The notes under the pieces were generated by a model that was not told where the DNA came from, did not search any database, and saw nothing but the letters and a program-made list of their open reading frames with translations. A program made the position numbers and the translations under genes. A stretch of 64,000 bases of DNA from NCBI GenBank assembly GCA_040388605.1, contig JAZKBN010000051.1, forward strand, positions 53,978 to 117,977, written 5' to 3'. The DNA is from JAZKBN01 sp040388605 (GTDB lineage: Bacteria; Bacteroidota; Bacteroidia; Cytophagales; Flexibacteraceae). Positions 62,398 through 64,000 of this stretch are shown one piece after another. Positions within the stretch are counted from its first letter, which is position 1. Every line of letters starts with the position of its first letter.

Positions 62398-62692
62398 AAA
62401 CAGCAGGTGAAGTATTTTGCCGGGTAAAATTTATTGCAATCTGTTTTGCAAGTTCAAATATAATTTATTTACAAATATCTCCGATGATTTGTTAAAAATA
62501 CATAAGACTAATTTAACGTTACTCCTTCCGTAGAAAAATCATGGCCTTTTAAGCCCGGTCTCCACACCATCGCGCACCATCTCATCGTTATAAAACCATC
62601 ACAACCCCTTTTACCCGCTTTTCCCTATTTTTTCCCTAAATTGCCTTTCCTTCCGCCTTTTGCCAAGGGGCTGCAGGAACCTAACACAAAGC

Positions 62693-63721
62693 ATGCGACC
62701 CGATCACCTGAAAGCAGACAAAGAAGCGCTTAGCCCGCAGGAGCGTGAAACCGAGCGTGCCCTCCGCCCTTTGAGCTTCGCCGATTTTACCGGGCAGGAG
62801 CGCATACTTGAAAACCTGATGGTTTTTACCGCCGCCGCCCGCGGCCGCGGCGAAGCCCTTGACCACGTTTTGCTCCACGGCCCGCCGGGCTTGGGCAAAA
62901 CCACGCTCAGCCACATTATTGCGCAGGAGCTGGGCAGCAATATTAAAATCACGAGCGGCCCCGTAATGGAAAAGCCCGGCGATTTAGCCGGCCTGCTCAC
63001 CAACCTGGAGCAGGGCGATGTGCTCTTCATAGACGAGATTCACCGCCTGAACCCCGTGGTGGAAGAGTACCTGTACTCGGCCATGGAAGATTACCGCATA
63101 GATATAATGCTCGACAGCGGACCAAATGCCCGCACCGTGCAGATTGGCCTGAGTCCGTTTACGCTTATTGGTGCAACCACACGGGCCGGCCTGCTTACCA
63201 GCCCCTTACGTGCCCGCTTCGGAATTAACTGTCGGCTAGAGTATTACGACAGCAAATTGCTCACCGGCATAGTAAAACGTTCGGCAGCCCTCCTGAAAAC
63301 GCCCATTGAAGATGATGCCGCTTTCGAAATTGCGCGCCGGAGCCGGGGCACACCGCGTATTGCCAATAACCTGCTCAGGCGTACCCGCGATTTCGCGCAA
63401 ATTAAAGGCAAAGGCATAATTACCATAGATATTGCCCAAACCGCCCTTGCCGCCCTCGATGTGGATATCAATGGCCTCGATGAAATGGACAACCGCATTT
63501 TGCGAACCATTATTGAGAAATTCAAAGGCGGGCCGGTTGGCCTGGGCACCATTGCCACGGCATGCGGCGAGGAAGCCGAAACCATTGAAGAAGTTTACGA
63601 ACCCTTCCTGATACAGGAAGGTTATTTAAAGCGCACATCACGCGGGCGTGAAGCTACGGCCCTCGCGTTTAAGCACCTGCGCATACCTCCCCCGGCCCGG
63701 GCCGGGCAGCTGTTCGAATGA
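62693..63721 (+). CDS. ruvB: Holliday junction branch-migration helicase RuvB
   Basis: The motor ATPase of the RuvABC recombination complex. In 342 aa it has Walker A GPPGLGKTT, Walker B VLFIDEIHRL, sensor 1 IGATTRAGLL and the C-terminal winged helix (about 260-335). The ATG at 62693 is preferred over a TTG at 62660 as it gives the normal start. The 295 bp before it, shared with the divergent transglutaminase-like gene, should hold both promoters. Its stop overlaps the next ATG (ATGA). Confidence 0.98.
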   Translation: MRPDHLKADKEALSPQERETERALRPLSFADFTGQERILENLMVFTAAARGRGEALDHVLLHGPPGLGKTTLSHIIAQELGSNIKITSGPVMEKPGDLAGLLTNLEQGDVLFIDEIHRLNPVVEEYLYSAMEDYRIDIMLDSGPNARTVQIGLSPFTLIGATTRAGLLTSPLRARFGINCRLEYYDSKLLTGIVKRSAALLKTPIEDDAAFEIARRSRGTPRIANNLLRRTRDFAQIKGKGIITIDIAQTALAALDVDINGLDEMDNRILRTIIEKFKGGPVGLGTIATACGEEAETIEEVYEPFLIQEGYLKRTSRGREATALAFKHLRIPPPARAGQLFE

Positions 63722-64000
63722 GCATAGCCCTTTTATTCATGCTGGCGCTGCAGCTGGGCATACCGGCCCTGCTGCTTACATGGTATTGGCATCGCCGAAA
63801 CCATGATCGGTTTGAGCTGTTTATTAAAACCCTGGTGGTGGCCGGCTTCCTTTGGTTCGATTTTTATGCCGGGCGCTGGGACCTCTGCGGCAGGCACCTG
63901 CGCTGGCAATTGCTGCTGCTCTTTATTTTCAGCCTCAGCAGGCATATTCGTGAAGCCCGCATGCTCCCCTGGTGGACCCGCAAAGGCAGCTACCGATCTG
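63718..64000 (+). CDS. Membrane protein, N-terminal part (runs off the window end)
   Basis: The ATG at 63718 overlaps the ruvB stop. The frame is open for 94 codons to the window end. At least two hydrophobic helices are visible (ALLFMLALQLGIPALLLTW, then LFIKTLVVAGFLWFDFYAG), with a third near LLLLFIFSLS. Family not recognised. It is probably co-transcribed with ruvB. Confidence 0.7.
   Translation, partial: MSIALLFMLALQLGIPALLLTWYWHRRNHDRFELFIKTLVVAGFLWFDFYAGRWDLCGRHLRWQLLLLFIFSLSRHIREARMLPWWTRKGSYRS

Noticed and set aside
1..64000. tRNA, rRNA, CRISPR arrays, insertion sequences
   Set aside because: No T-loop-like motifs outside genes, no regularly spaced repeats and no transposase-like protein were seen by eye.

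Overview
The window comes from a chromosome of a Bacteroidota bacterium, most likely of the Chitinophagia/Sphingobacteriia type. The evidence is as follows. At least five secreted proteins end in a type IX secretion (T9SS type A) sorting domain. There are an ECF sigma/FecR/STN trio, Bacteroidota-style TonB proteins, two 7TM-DISM/SpoIIE phosphatases, a TAnnTTTG-type promoter before pyrG, a bacillithiol-system YtxJ protein and a neighbouring cdaA/folP pair. No rRNA, tRNA, CRISPR array or transposase was recognised. A 10-N assembly gap lies at 22140-22149. The window cuts one gene at each end.

Layout. 1-8968: partial secreted protein, M14 carboxypeptidase, CTP synthase, M61 peptidase and 3-hydroxyanthranilate dioxygenase. 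9192-12859: two tandem YD-like T9SS cargo genes with a nearly identical 3' end, then a small lipoprotein. 12884-17827: GH2-fold protein, outer-membrane barrel and TonB. 18141-23435: an accessory, defence-like region holding a caspase-like/WG-repeat protein, two VapB-like antitoxin genes with a vapC stump, an HNH nuclease and an AAA ATPase (Septu-like pair). 23485-25298: cdaA and folP. 25562-30942: paralogous 7TM/PP2C phosphatases. 30985-32094: a gene with an in-frame stop, and hicBA. 32290-39953: TonB-dependent receptor, ECF sigma, FecR and an STN/surface-repeat protein. 40128-49600: an overlapping pair with a HEPN-like member, stress-related small proteins (OsmC, YtxJ), secreted proteins and a sugar-nucleotide epimerase. 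49736-52239: housekeeping genes for an A-type Fe-S carrier, L31 type B, L25 and PRPP synthetase. 52676-56529: small membrane proteins and an NHL-repeat T9SS protein. 56653-62397: a tight leftward operon around a transglutaminase-like/RHS-core lipoprotein. 62693-64000: ruvB and a partial membrane-protein gene.

How the genes work together. Much of the window serves the cell surface: T9SS cargo, barrels, TonB energy transfer, sigma/anti-sigma signalling and lipoproteins. The part most likely to be undescribed is the 56653-62397 operon. A lipoprotein with a Cys-His-acidic transglutaminase-like domain runs into an RHS core and a more AT-rich C-terminal tip. It is followed after 1 bp by a small lipoprotein gene whose paralogue sits alone at 12344-12859, beside YD-like genes. 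This is the pattern of a polymorphic toxin with immunity genes, but the toxin activity cannot be read from the sequence. The second notable region is 18141-23435, where a probably inactive caspase fold, degraded toxin-antitoxin genes and a Septu-like ATPase/HNH pair lie together. Functions are inferred from motifs read by eye; no database search was run.
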